The notes under the pieces were generated by a model. That model was not told the DNA's origin. It worked only from the letters and a program-made list of their open reading frames with translations, and searched no databases. 64,000 nt of DNA from the NCBI GenBank assembly GCA_037179335.1, contig JAKZHN010000003.1, forward strand, positions 186,001-250,000. Reading direction: 5' to 3'. This document shows, piece after piece, positions 26,701-38,800 of the stretch. Origin of the DNA: Cyclaneusma minus (taxonomy: Eukaryota; Ascomycota; Leotiomycetes; Marthamycetales; Marthamycetaceae). Positions within the stretch are counted from its first letter, which is position 1. Each line of letters opens with the position of its first letter. The position numbers and the translations under genes are program-made.

Positions 26701-26723
26701 ATGATGGGGAGGAGTGGGAGTGA
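23721..26723 (+). CDS. UTP4: U3 snoRNP-associated protein Utp4 (t-UTP subunit, WD40)
   Basis: A single uninterrupted frame of 1,000 residues. The start MDVHRCRFVEYNPSTINVLAFSH... (first residues shown) matches the conserved N-terminus of fungal Utp4, the homologue of human cirhin. The protein belongs to the t-UTP/UtpA part of the small-subunit processome and links Pol I transcription to early 18S pre-rRNA processing in the nucleolus. WD-type repeats fill roughly residues 30-590 (for example GDIVSGDSTGALRIWDG and LSIATSLDGSMIFSGG). An acidic Ser/Asp/Glu stretch lies near 604-640, a basic KKRLKQLKRKRE segment near 820-832, and a second acidic stretch near 905-945. The end carries the conserved FKYRPILGIV and VERPLWDVELPPR motifs. 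Absence of introns is acceptable. Codon third-base composition flips several times along the gene. Confidence 0.95.
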   Translation: MDVHRCRFVEYNPSTINVLAFSHASIPENQQKAKKSLDSLRLAVGRANGDIEIWNPLNGTWVQESVLRGGEGRSIDGLCWTQDPVDEDAEDGQEGRLRLFSVGDSTTVTEWDLEKGCARKQASGNHGEILCLSAQPAVVKDDRNKMKGVNWRGWNGQNLITGCTDGSLVLYSTQDEELNWKRIIARPSTKRAKIISVVWKNRDIVVAGCTDSVIRVYDTRSTALLRTMSLGGGPKGGPKNSFVWSVNVLPNGDIVSGDSTGALRIWDGKTYTLMQTINAHKQDILSIATSLDGSMIFSGGMDKRTVAYKKVGRDGHRWAEASHRRFQKHDVKTMATFEGNGMSIIASGGPDTTPVIVPLKEFGRENHRALPNLPQQSIVHSAPSKRLMMSWWDREVHIWRIGRHFNESRRIAVPQLDSDASPKNRKLVAKIYIKGEASITSASLSPTCNGSILAVSTTVETKLFQLRDRPDSDSLQVSKINVPTRLASSGANIVQFSPDSHWLCVTHGSNSITLARVWQQPLRPIQIFPQLTHLRRIRRKTASLPSDSNGLGTYTRTISLVAFSSDSRILAVSDLSGYIDTYVLSGHFDAATTTPEEISQLLESSASSPDASDSDDYSSSDDDEEDSDEEETPATKSKHTKQILGQNWHPSPSATLLPKMPAAPTVLSFRPAKPGANDTATNGLSPHPTRNTPKPVAHDLPTGEDRLLAIVPANTKSPASHNTLYELEVLKGSLSTWARNNMAVEKWPHAWKVALDVAMGLLWDISAHRERVWVYSSSWLFMVDLSRDLPDLSKEGERKAEELALTAAAEAGTLNPKMKKRLKQLKRKREARGEEMAVKKTSGAGGLMTVGEEDTGVVGRKMRVVEEARREPREVRRGEEMGKVMSYPKNTKTKARSVALFDGADEREDEFDDDESFEGFADSDVVLVEGEDDGEGGEGKKGLPNGGSKKLHFWHTFKYRPILGIVECGRDARKGLEVALVERPLWDVELPPRDDGEEWE

Positions 26724-27059
26724 GTGGATTGTGTGGTTTGTGTAGCTTCGTTCTGGCGTTTCATGGTATGGTGAAAAATTTCCGCGAAGGCATGTACTGA
26801 TAGGGTACCGTGATACTACTCGAAGCAATGATGTGATGGGCTTTAACTGTGCTATTAGGTAGGTAGTTAGATAATAGCATGGCTGTTCACTGGTCACGTG
26901 CATGCAGGCTGGTGGATGCTTAATCGTTGAGAAATTTCTGAAAATGCTTCGAGGTCATGAGGAGTTAGTGACTGAGGTTGTAAGGTATCAGGTGATTTCA
27001 TAACTTCTGACCTGTTTCCAAAGACTTCAGTTATGTCTCGAGCAGGATTCGGGGGCTCA
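26724..27059. other. UTP4 3' flank
   Basis: About 335 bases between the UTP4 stop and the first recognisable array unit. I see no gene. A CACGTG word at 26,895-26,900 is the only motif of note. Confidence 0.4.
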
Positions 27060-28645
27060 CGTGGTGCCACGGACCCGTGTTTACGACCTCGTGTCTCCGT
27101 CTAATCTCTATAAATACAACCCCAACCTTCCTATCCTCTTCCTCTCTCATGCCTTAGGAACCGTCGTGGATCCCTGATGTGAGCGCCAATTTGACCAAGA
27201 AGGACCGGTTCTTGGGCACCAGTCTATCAGGTGCTCCGTTCTGGTAAGGAACTGGAGTTCCCAAGGTTCCCAAGGTTCCCAGGGTTGGTGATTATCGAGG
27301 CTATTGGTATTTGGTGGTGTTCCCAAGGTTGGGGAGGGGTATACGAGCATGCGTCTGGTGGCTGGTTTGACTGGTGCTGGGGAGTGTTGCTGTTGTTTGG
27401 GGGTGTGGCTGTTGAGGTGTGTTTGTTATGGGTGGGGAGGTGTGGGGAGGTGTGGATTCAGGGACTGACGTGGGAGCAAGGGGGTCAATATAAATAGCAC
27501 CCAACCTTCCCCTACTTTTTTCTTTTCTCATGGTCCAGAATCTATATATTCAGACGCATGTGGACGAGGAGAAGAAACTGTTCTGAGGCTTTGTCCATCG
27601 AGTATGGCGCTCTGTTTCCGCAGATAGAAAACAAAAGTCTAGACTTGTAACTTATTGGGCTGCTTGATATTCACAAGAACGAAACCATGTGTTCTGTCGC
27701 TGGTAATTGGTCCTACCAGGGTAGCGGACTGCTGCTGTCGTTTGGGGGTGTGGCTGTTATTATATCCAGCACTCTATGTATGAAATGGGGGAAGACTTGG
27801 GCGTAGGGGTAGTGGTCATGTGGTCATGTGATTTATATGGGTGTGGAAAGAGGTATATAAATAGCACCCAACGTTCCCCTACTCTTTTCTTTCCATGCTT
27901 AGCAGATTCAGCCAACCGACAAATGTGGGTGAGGAGAAGAAACTGTTTTGCTGCTTTGCCCATCAAGTATAGCGCTCCGTTTCTGCACAGAGAAAATAGA
28001 AATCTAGACTTGTAACTTATCGAGATTTTTAATATTCACAAAAACGAAACAATGTCTTTTATTGCTGTCAATTGGCCCTACCACCGTAGAGGACTGCTGC
28101 TGTCGTTTAGGGGTGTGGCTGTCGGCATATAAATATCCAGCACTCTATGTACGCAGTGCGGGAAAAGCTGGGCGTAGAGGTAGAGGTCATGTGGGTGTGG
28201 AAAGGGATATAAATATCTCCCCGATCTCTCTCCCTCTTTTTTCTTCATGCTTAAACGCAAGTTATATCCCCGCCACTGGAGGATGAGAAGGATCGAATCT
28301 GATGCTCTCCTTGTTTCTCACGCAGCGACTTTCGATTCTGCGGGATTGGTGGGTACGCCGATACGGTCCATGGAATATTGGTACAAGTCGGACGGAGTGT
28401 GACCTGATAAGTTTTCCTACCACCGTGGATAATAGGTACTGTCGATTCGGGGCGTTGCTGTCTCCGCACCCATAGAAGGACTGGTGTAGGCTGAGAGATT
28501 GGCTGACCTTACTTGGGGCGCAAGGGGTATAAATAGCACCCCAGTCTCCCCTCACTCTTTTCTTTTCACGCTTAGAAGTCTAAAACCGACCGGTCCATGC
28601 AAACGAGGAGAAGCTGTTCTAACGCTTTGCTTATCAGGTGCAACC
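27060..28645 (+). repeat. Promoter-satellite array A, first part (five units)
   Basis: Five tandem units with TATAAATA at 27,109, 27,489, 27,856, 28,208 and 28,528, a period of 320-380 bp. Each TATA is followed by a C/T-rich tract ending in CATG (or CACG) whose C lies 38-50 bases from the first T, usually 38-40. Upstream of the TATA lies GTGGGTGTGGAAAGGG-like sequence, and 65-120 bases upstream CTGCTGTC or TTGCTGTC (27,732, 28,097, 28,455) often followed by GTTTGGGGGTGTGGCTG. Downstream, several units share GAGGAGAAGAAACTGTTCTG and TATAGCGCTCCGTTTCTGC. No frame is conserved between units, so the ATG in CATG is better read as part of an initiator than as a start codon. Short TTCCCAAGG triplets (27,258-27,284) are local. 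Confidence 0.85.
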
Positions 28646-31600
28646 TTTATTTTATCAGTCACGGCAGGAATCAATATTATGGTCGATAATATTGTATTAA
28701 CGTGCCAAGCACCAAAATATATATTTAGATGCCAAACGCTATACTAAGCTAGAAAAAGGCTATTTATTTAATAAATGAATTAGCCTTTAATAATTAAATA
28801 AGGTAGTAAAATATATTATGCAATTATATTAATATAAGTAAAAGTGTAATTACGTTCGAATTTTTGGATATATTTATAAATTACCTATCTAATATAGTAA
28901 ATATTATTTGGCTTAATTTTATAAATTTATTTTCCCTTAAAAATAGCCCGCTTAGCCGTTTTAAATATTAAGCAATTCATTAATTTCCAAATATTATTAG
29001 CTTTAAAGGCGATTATTTAAATAATTATAGCTATATGCTATTTATTTTAATTAAGGCTTTTTTGGCTTATTTATAAAATTTCGAAATACCATACAGACTA
29101 AATCCAATTAAAAAAATATAATCAAAAAATTTATTATTAAATTTATTAATTTAATGGATATTTTTAATATTGTAATTACTAATTCAAATAGGGGCAATAA
29201 TTGCTAATTTAATAGCTGCCTTTTTTAGCTAAAAATAGCTTTTATAGAAAACAATAAAAACAATATATAAAATATATTATTTTTATTTTTATTTTCCTAT
29301 TTATTTTAAAAATGCATTTAATTTAATTTCTTAGCGAAAAGAATAAATAATTATTAAAAAGCTATATCCTTTTTAAAAATATTATAATTAATAGCTAAAC
29401 TTTTAAGCATTAATATAATAGTTTTAGGTCTTTTAAAAATAATTTAAATAGCAATTAAAATAATTAAAAGGAATACGGTATTGCTAATTAGCTTTTGGTA
29501 ACTATTATTTTTGCTATTTAATTCTTTATTGGGAGTTTTTTTTTCAATACTATTAAAATAGTAAATATATTTATTAAATATAATACAAAATATTCGAATA
29601 ATTATATTATATTATTTAATATAAATAATATAAATGCTAAAGCTTTAATAATTAAAAAGCATATTTAATTTTGCTTTAGGCTTTATTTCTTAAAAAGTAA
29701 TTATTTATTTTTTTAAAACATAAATAAATACTTTATATTTTAAAATATAAAAATAAAATATATTAAATATTATAAAACCTTTGCTAAATATATGCTTAAC
29801 TAAAGTATTTATTAAAATATTCCTATTAAAAAATATAAAAGCAATTCGATTATAAATATAAACAATACTTTTTAAAACTTTATGTTAAAAAAGCCAAAGC
29901 TTAAAATATTTAATATAAATATAGCGCAATTTACAAATATAAATGCTAATATTGTATTTAAATATTTTATTTTATTTAAAAATATAAATACTGGTAATTT
30001 TAATTTACTAGTTATATTTGGCTATATAGGCTTTAATATAATTAAAGCTATATTCCAAATTATTATTTATGCATTAAATTGCAATTTAAAAGCTAACTTA
30101 ATATAAAATATACTAATTATAATATTTTAATATATTAAGAGCTTTTAATTTTTTTTTAAATATATAGGGTTTATAGTATTAAACAAAATTATTTGTAAAA
30201 TTAATTTCGTATTATTTTTTAATTTTAAAAACTTTAATTTTAAATAAATTAATATAGACTTTGAAAAAAAAATTAATGGCTTATTTTTAAGGAATACGAT
30301 TTTTTTTAAAAAAAAATGCGCAGGATTTTTTTAAAGTTTTTGCTATTTATTTTAATATTAATAATTATTTTAGCTATTGCTTTAATATTTTTGAAAATAA
30401 TATAAATAAAGCGGTAATACTAAAATTCTATATTTTCCTTATTACTAAATATTAAATAAATATTTTTTAAAATAATTGCAAGCTAAATTATATAATTCAG
30501 AATTTAGGCAATCTTAATATTATTTGCACGTTTGCAAAATAAATTATTTTTATTATTAAAATAAAAACGGTTTTTAATTTATTTTATTAAAAAAAAATTG
30601 CAAAAAAGTTATTAAAATAAATATAATTATAAAAAGTAACTGGCTTATTATTTTTATTAAATAAAGAAAAAATAAAAGCAATATCTCTAATAAATATTGC
30701 TAGTATAAAACCATTGGCTATTTAAAATTAAATTGGCTAAACTATTGAATAAAAATTCAAAGAAAAACTTATTAATATAAATATATTGCCTAGCATTAAT
30801 ATTTAAAATTTATTTATCTAATTCAAAATTAATACCAGCAAATAAAATTGCATAATATTTATAATTCCCAATATTAAATGCTTTTTTGCCAAAAACTGCA
30901 AAATTTTGGCCGTCTTTTTCACAATTAAATCCATTTTTATAGTTTTTTAAAGGAACATATTTATTTATTTATTTATTAAATAATATAAAATCGTTTCTAA
31001 CTTTTTTTTAAATATAAAATCCAATATACTTTTAAAAAATAAAGCTTATTATAGCTATAGCAATATATAACGCTATTTTCGGAAGCTTTTTAATTTTTTC
31101 TTTAACGCTAATTATATTTTAAGCTATTTTTAAAGTTTATTTTATTTTTATTGCTATTATTATTTATATTTTTTTAATTTTAATTATAATTTTAACCATT
31201 AAAAGCAAAAATATTATTATTAATATTAAAGGTTTAATTTGCAACGCCGAAATAAATATTTTTTAAAAACACGCTTATTTTTTTATTTGCTTAAAATTAA
31301 GCAAAAACGCAATTAATTTAAATAAAATAAATAGGCTATAATTTATTAAAAAAAACAAATAATTATAAAAATTTTATTTGGGTAATTTTTAAAATTTTAA
31401 AATTTTTTAAAAATACTATAAATATTCCGGAAAAATTCGGTAAAATATTTTATAAATTTAAAATTGCTATAAGCTACGCTAATAAGCTAATGCATAGTAT
31501 TTATTTTAAAATAAAATTTTTATTTTTGAAATTATTTATATAAATCTTTTTATATTTACCAAGCATTATTTATTTTAAAAAATAAAGTTTTAGGGCTAGG

Positions 31601-32404
31601 ATATAAATTGGCTATAATATAGCTTTTTGCAAAACCGTTATTAATTTGCCAGGTTTTAAAAACGGCTGCTATAATATTTTTATTAGGTTTGGTATCGAAA
31701 AAAATAGTTTTTTTAATCCTTTGGTTTTAAAAGCAAATCTTATTTTTTTAATTTATATTTTATAATTTTCTAATTTTTTAAATCAAAAGATTTTTTTTAA
31801 AAAACCATTATTTAAATTAAAAGGCATAATATCGGCTAAAAAATATAGCTATAAAGCTATAAAAAATAGCATAAAATTTATCGCAAAAAAATTGCAAATA
31901 AAGCTACAGCTTAATACTGTAAAAAATAGCTGCAATAATAATTATTATAATAGGTTTAATTAATTCGAAAATTAAAAGTGCGCCAGTAATAATAAATATT
32001 ATTGAAAGAAATAAATTATATTATTATATATTTAAAAATAAAGCGCTGCAATAAAATAATTGCAAGGCTTAATAATATTAAATAATAAAGCTTAATACAA
32101 GTTTATTAATATTGATACTAGCAATAGCGAAATGCTGGCGCTAGTGGAAAATCAAATTTTAAAGCGCAAAATAAAAATCTGCGCATTTGGCTGCAAAGCA
32201 GAGTATTTGCAATTTGCCAAGTGTCAATTAATTAGCTAAATTAAAGAATTTTAATAAAAAAAATAGCAAATTTTATGCAAGGGCCTATAATTTATTAATT
32301 ACGGCAAAAATTAATACTATAGTCGATAATATTGTATTAACGTGCCAAGCACCAGAATATATATCCAGGTGCCAAACGCTATACTAAGCTAAGAAAGGGC
32401 TATT
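28646..32404. mobile_element. RIP-mutated element with direct terminal repeats, inserted into array A
   Basis: An AT-rich block of 3.76 kb interrupts unit 5 of the array. Direct repeats at 28,651-28,764 and 32,291-32,404 align without gaps at an offset of 3,640; I count 15 differences over the first 113 bases, all transitions. The flanks show GTGCAACC at 28,638-28,645 and GTGTAACC at 32,405-32,412, an 8-bp candidate target-site duplication with one C/T change, and array sequence resumes after it. Direct terminal repeats suggest an LTR retroelement, but the repeats are short, do not begin TG or end CA, and 8 bp is long for an LTR integrase. If the duplication is only 5 bp (GTGCA/GTGTA), the repeat extends to 122 bp. 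No protein is readable inside. Confidence 0.75.
32350..32373. repeat. Imperfect palindrome in the right terminal repeat
   Basis: GCACC and GGTGC flank an ATATATAT core in a 24-bp near-palindrome; the left copy is near 28,710-28,733. It probably belongs to the element's terminal structure. Confidence 0.45.
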
Positions 32405-35400
32405 GTGTAACCAATATATTTCTGCAAAGAAAAATCCAAGATTGGTGGGCACGCCGATATTGTCCGCGGAATATTAACATAAATCAAACGGAGTGTCTAG
32501 TCCCTGGTAGTTGATCCTAGCGCCCTGAAATAACTGCTGCTGTCATTTGGGGGTGTGGCTGCTGGGTTATGTGTCATGGGCGGGGAGGCATGGGTTTAGA
32601 GGCTGGTATTATATGGGTGCTTGAGGGGTATAAATAGCACCCATCCTTCTCTTCCTCTTTTCTCTTCGTGCTCACAAGGCTAACCCAAATGACCCATGTG
32701 AGCGAGGAGATGAGTTTATCCAAAGTCTCTTTTCACCGGATACAGCGCTTTTCTGCGCAGCTAAATCCGGGCTTGGTAGGGCAACTGGGATTTCACAATG
32801 TCACTTCACCCAAATAGAACCGAGTATCTTATGATGGGCAGTTGGTTTGAACCGTCGTTTATCCCAATTGCTGTCGACTGGTGTTGCTGCTATCACTACC
32901 TTGACATGCAAAGACTGAGAGTTTTGGACTTAGGGGCTGACCGCATGCGCGCGCTTGGGGGGTATAAATACCATCCCAATCTACCATTCTCCTTTTCTTC
33001 TCATGCTAGTTGGAGCCTAGCTGCTTCATAACTGCATCAAGGAGAAGGAGAGGCTTCGTGATTTCGTTTTTGTCTACTAATTGTGAAGCTTCGCTTGTGA
33101 AAGGAGAACTGCAATCAGATTAGTATCGAAGGCAGTCAGGTATTATTTGATATTTGCTCATCATCGCGTACTGGTGATAGTTGTTGTCGCCTCTGAGGAT
33201 CTTTGCTGTCATTTGTCGGTATCTTATTCCTCTCTTTGTCTCTGTGTACGGGAATGTTTCGCATTGAGGGGCTGACCTGTTGTGGGTGCTTGAGAATGAG
33301 AATATAAATACTGACCCAGCCTACCCCTTTTCTTTCTTCTCTAATGCCTTGAAAGACGAGACCGAAGAATAGTGGTTCGTCTAGCTGTGTCCAGAAAAGA
33401 GTTACTTTAGCCTTTGCGCTATGTTTTTGTCTACTGAATGCAGAACTTCGTTTGTGTAAAGAACAGTGCAATAATTCATATTCGGTCATAATTCGTGAAG
33501 CGTGTGTTGACTCATTGCGTACCGCTGACTGTTATTGCCGCCGCTGAGAATGTCTGCTGTCGTCTAGTGATTTTGCCATCCTTATGCGGAAAACTTTGAG
33601 TTTAGGGGCTGATCTCATGCGGGTGCTTGAGAGGTAAAGATATCACCAGGACCTTCCCTTCTCTTTCTCTTTCATGCTGATTCATGATTTCAACCAGTGC
33701 GATACTTTGGGCTGTGACGAGGAGAATGAGTCGCAGGTTCCTTTGGTCTCTGTCTATCGATTGCTGACCCATGTTTGTATGAAGAGAGTCGAAACTGATA
33801 GTCAGTCATGGTTCAATGTTGAGCTAAGTATCAAGTAACTATTGATGGGCGTCTCTATCACCGCTTGGGACTTCTGCCGTCATCCGAGGATATTTTCATG
33901 TGCGGGAGATTTAGGCCTGGGGCTTGGCTCACGTGATGAAGGTTTGAGAAGTTTGAGAAGTACAAATATCACTCGACCTTTCTCATTCTCTCTCACGTTT
34001 CAAAACAACATGATGTGTTCATTCATGATCTGTCTCACTGTGGACGAGGAGAAATTGCTTTATACTGCAGTCCATGTCTTGTCAATTTTCAGAACTCCAT
34101 CTGCGCGAAAACATCTGTCTGAAACTGGTAGGCAGTTGTGCGTGACTTGGCATTGAGTTAAGTATCAAGCATCGCCTATCCCTGATCCTGCCGCCGCTAA
34201 TCGATTTCCTGCCGCTTTGCAGCATTGATGACCTAAACGTCGTAGGTGTGAAGGTATGGGCCTGAGGCTGACTACATGTGGGTGTGGAAGGGGTATAAAT
34301 ACTCCTAGACGTACCTGTCTTTTTCGCTCCTCATGATTTAGAACATGACAACCGCGGTGCCACCCCGGTACCAGTACATCGCGGACAAGGAAAAATATTT
34401 GCTTTATGCTTTGGTCTTTGTCCTCTCAACTCTCCGTCTGTGAGATGTAGAACAGCTGGAGTTGGTAGAGTGTTATGACTCGGTGAATTATTGAGCTGAC
34501 TATCGAGTGTCGTTGATCCCAGGTTATATCACGGCTGAGCGTATTTCCTGTCTTTCAGTCATATGATTGCTCCCCTCGCCTCCATGTGCGGGCATGCATG
34601 GACCTACGGCTTGTTGCACGCAGGTGTGTGAGCGGTATAGATATCTCCCTGCCAGCCCGTCTTCTTCTTCTCTAGACCTTAATGGTGTCTCTGAATTCCC
34701 GAATGTGAACGATGAAGGGAGCTATCCTGAGATTCTCTTTAACATGCATAGTTCTCTGTTCGCCTGGAGAGTTAAGGGTTGACGGGCATCTGAGTATCCC
34801 TCCCAGTGTATAGCGCGTGAGCAAATCTTCTTTTTTATGCGAAGCGACATGCCCCTGAGTCTGAAGACTGTTCTTGTCTCTGCAAGGTCTAGTCACTGTC
34901 TTCTGGCTATACTACTATCGGTGATGGACTCGGAGGATCTGTCGAGACCACAAGGGTCAAGGGTGAGTCTACTGCAGTAGGGTAAAAGTGGTGTTGTCAT
35001 CCGTCTATCGAAGAGAGGGGAGAGGGACGCGCAGGGTAGAGCTCAAGACATTATTCTCTAAGTTCCGCTGCCAGCTAGCCTAGCGCCAGTCACGTGCCCA
35101 AAACGTGCGCACGTCCCAATAGAAACACCTTGTATGGGCGCGCAAGGGGCATAAATACCATCTCGCGCACCTGTCTTTTTCTTCTCTCATGCTTAGCGTT
35201 GTCACCACGTGAATCCACGCAGCTCCAAAGAAGAATGAGGGGTTACTGACGTGGACGAGAAGAAAAACCCGTTCTGAGGCTTATTATGTTAGATGCAACG
35301 CTCAGTTCGTACAGAGAGGACTAGAGTTCGTTGTCATCTCGATTTTCAGCTCAATCGGGTTTTGGAGGGGACTTGTCACTGATGGCTATTCCTGTCATCG

Positions 35401-35870
35401 CAAGGCCTAGTTGCTGTCATCTGACACCGTCGCTGTCGCAAGATACATGTACTGACCTCCAACTAGGGAATGACTTGAGAATCGAGGGCATCTGACGTAG
35501 GGGAATGGGTAAAGATGCTTCCCCAACCTGATCCAAACCGCTTTGGAAGTTTGTCTATTTGCCAGGTGCCTCTTGGAAATAGACGAGCAGGGGAGTCAAA
35601 AAGTATAAATATCAGCGCTCTCTTTTAGTTTTGCTTCTTTAAAATAAAAGTGTGGCTCTATGACTACGAGTGGTATGCGTGAGCAAGACCCTGATATGTT
35701 GCCAATTTCTAGCTTGATCCAGTGAAACCTAGCCGCTTTGGGAAGTTGCCTTGCCGTCATCCAATCTCCAAATACATGCAGGTTCGAAAAGGAATCTGCT
35801 TTCTCACTACCTACCACGGACACTCAGTGCTGTCGTCCCATTCACATACCATCATCGCCACCTCGTGTCT
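32405..35870 (+). repeat. Promoter-satellite array A, second part (nine units)
   Basis: TATA boxes at 32,629, 32,963, 33,303, 33,635 (TAAAGATA), 33,961 (TACAAATA), 34,294, 34,636 (TATAGATA), 35,150 (CATAAATA) and 35,604. The first seven are 326-342 bp apart, very regular; the step to 35,150 is 514 bp and carries the palindromic insert near 35,068. The pyrimidine tract ends in CATG or a variant (CGTG, CACG, TAGA) with the CA position 37-40 bases from the TATA in most units. A conserved block CATGTGGGTGCTTGAGGGG abuts the TATA. Upstream octamers: 32,537 (CTGCTGTC), 33,203 (TTGCTGTC), 33,554 (CTGCTGTC), 33,874 (CTGCCGTC). No frame is conserved across units. Confidence 0.85.
35068..35114. repeat. 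Palindromic insert related to 20,094-20,170
   Basis: GCTGCCAG, CTAGCGCCAGT and CACGTG follow one another, then the perfect 12-bp palindrome ACGTGCGCACGT (35,103-35,114). The same words occur in the same order at 20,090-20,158. The enclosing array unit is about 170 bp longer than its neighbours, as expected of a short insertion. Confidence 0.5.
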
Positions 35871-38800
35871 CCTCTCATCTCTCTCCTGCCCCTTTCCATC
35901 CCCAAACCCGCAAACATCAATTTCTCAGACCAAATCTGATCAAGAACACATCCAGCTTTATTGTACCTGGCCATGTTATCTTCTGGAATAACTGGGCTAG
36001 TCGCGAGTCCGTGCCTTCATCCACATCGCGACGTCTCGTTGATGTTTATTTTCGTAGAGAGTAGAGGCTGGCAGCTTGGGCCTTAAATAGTAAATATGGA
36101 TTTGAATCTTGCTTTCTGGTGAAACTTGGACGGATTGCCTAACTCTAGGGAGAGTATACGTCAGAATCCGAGGTGGATAATAAGCAGTCTACCTAGCTGA
36201 GACGCTTAGGTAAAAGAATACATAGGGAGCTGTGGGGTATAAATAGCACCCCCCTCTCCGCGACTTTAATATCCCCAAGCTCTAAACACAGAACCGAAGA
36301 GATGACGCATTCTCAAGACCTGGGCTACGGGTTATTCTACTGGCGTCTAGTGTAACACAGTGAATTGTTTGTAGGCCTTGGAATATTTCTTGCTTGCTAT
36401 CTGGTTTTCGTGAACATGCAAGTTCGGGAATGAGATTCGCTTCTCCTATCATAAGTGGCCGGTTCTGTTGTTGTTGTTGTCCGACCTTCTCACCGCTATT
36501 ACTATCGCCTGTCACCCATCCGTACCACCCTTCACCCAATTTACAATCACCTTATTCACCTTCAATAGATCCAAACAAGTGCCCAACTTAGCGCATACAA
36601 GCCAAAAAATCCCGAAATAAGGAGCTAGTAGCAAGTCCGTGTGTCTGTTGTTTGTTCACATCTTACGACCATGAACGAAGTTCTGTAGTCACGTTTTCAT
36701 GCAAAACATGGCTGGAAGTTCGAGGCTTTTAATAGTAAACCTGGATTTGTATCTTCCTCACTGGGTAGAGATCCATCATCACTACAAACACCCTCTGCTG
36801 TCGTCTCGTCTTCTCACCCCCGTCACTACCCCACTCCAGTCGATTTTTGTCTTTCCCAAACCCACAAGTATCACCACCTAGCAGTACCAAGCAAGGGCCC
36901 AACTTTCCAACGGAATTCAAGAAAGTTTCTGAAATAATGGGCGAGCAGCAAGTCCGCGTGATTTCTCACAAGCTCGGATGATCGGGTCTGATCATCAACG
37001 TTTTGCTTTCAAAACAAAGTCTGGCAGCTCAAGGCCTCAAATAGTAAACCTACTCAGTGGATTTGGATCTTGCCCACGAGATCACGGGATAGAGGCCGGT
37101 TAGGTAAGCATAGGTTAGAAAAGTGCAGGAGTCGAAGTGTATAAATAGCCGACCCCTTCTCCATGGCTTCCGAAATTCCCAACTTCTCTCTAACCAGTCA
37201 AGATGTCATGGATGACACGAACCGCCATGACTCGTAGGTTGGCACCAAAAAACACCCATCCTACCCACTTGGAAAATATTGACCAGGCATCTGTAAACCA
37301 CCAATTGTCAGCAAATGAGGCTTTTCCCACACCGTAAAGCGCAACCTGCTGTCGTTCAATCACCTCACCGTCGCGGCTGGGCACTCTTGCTGTTGGCTTT
37401 GCTGGTCTTCCGTAATTTTCACTACGATATTGACAACTATCTATTCAAGCATGAGAGGTTTGTGGTCAAACGCCTTTTCGGAAACAACAAGACCTCGACC
37501 CTGCGTGTTCGTTCACATGAGCATCGCAAAATCTGCTCTCGTTTCTTGCCGTGTAGGATAGACTCTGGAACCTTGGGACCTTAAATAGTAAAGTCGTAGC
37601 TCTTGCCTTCGGGATGCACGTGAAGTAGTTGTAAAACAGGGCTGTGGATCCCGTAGCGAATAACCCTCAATCTCAACTTTCCAAGCTTCGGCTTGGGAAG
37701 AGTTCAAGGGGTATAAATATCACCTCTGACCCCACAACTTTGTCTCCCAAGCAATCATATACCTACATCCTCCACATCCGAGTCTCAAGGCCTCGAAACA
37801 CGAGTAACGTACAGTCTACCTGGCGTGATAAAACAAATGGAAATCGACAAGCGAGACTCTCTCCCTTGCCACGGAGCGCAAGCTGCTGTCGGACTCACCA
37901 CATAACTGTTCACAGCCACCTACTGCTGCTACCACTTCTCCTTCCCGCTCTTCTAAAGCCGCAAAGATTAGAGCGGGCATAGCAGATCCTAGCGAGGAAG
38001 GTGCTATACTGTGTTATTGGAGGGCTTTTTGAAATGGTTGAGTCGGTAGCAATCCTGCCGCTGTGTCCATATGCCATCGTGTCTTCCAGTTTGTTTTTGT
38101 GCAAGGATAGAGTCTGACAGGTTGGGGCTTTATAGGGAACTCAAAAATTTCGCCTTCAGCTTCACGTGAAGTTTATTGTAAAGCAGGGTCTGCGAATCCT
38201 GTGGCGAAAAATCCATAAACAGGTCACCGAAGACCCCGAGCTAGGTGGGGTTGAGTTGAGATCTATAAATATCACCTCGACCCCAACGACTTTCTCTTTC
38301 AGGCTTAAAATTGAGCCAATCGTCGGTCTACCGAGGCCCGGAGAAACATACCAAAGTAGCCTATCCAGCTTGTCAAAAGATTCAATAAAACCAAGCCGCA
38401 CTTGGAACCTTCCTTGCTTGCTATTTCGATTTCGAAAACACGCAGGTTTAAGAAACGACAGCTATTTTCCTTAGCACCGCTACCGTGCTCTGCTGGCGTC
38501 CCACCCACCTAACCGTTATCATCACCTCTTGTCGTTTTTTATTCTGCTTCTTTCCCAAATCCCAAATCCCAATCTACCAACGCCCCCCCATCACACCCAA
38601 AGCATCTTTGGAGACAGTGAATTAAAAGCGACGTTCCGTGTCCATTCACATGATCATCTGGGAGGCCGATTGTGGCATGTTGGAATGGAATGGTTGGGAA
38701 TTTTCTTGCAGAGCACAATCTGGAACCTTAGGGCTTTAAATAGCAAACTCGTACATCTCGCCGTCACGTGCATGTGGATTAGGTAAACTTAGCCTAGAAT

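Noticed and set aside
27149..33346. ATG after the TATA in array A as a start codon
   Set aside because: It lies only about 39-40 bases from the TATA, is replaced by GTG, ACG or AGA in several units, and the frames that follow are short and unrelated.
35738..36064. Open frames of 60-160 codons throughout array B, for example here and 40,266-40,745
   Set aside because: They differ from unit to unit and are not conserved, so the repeat is not coding.
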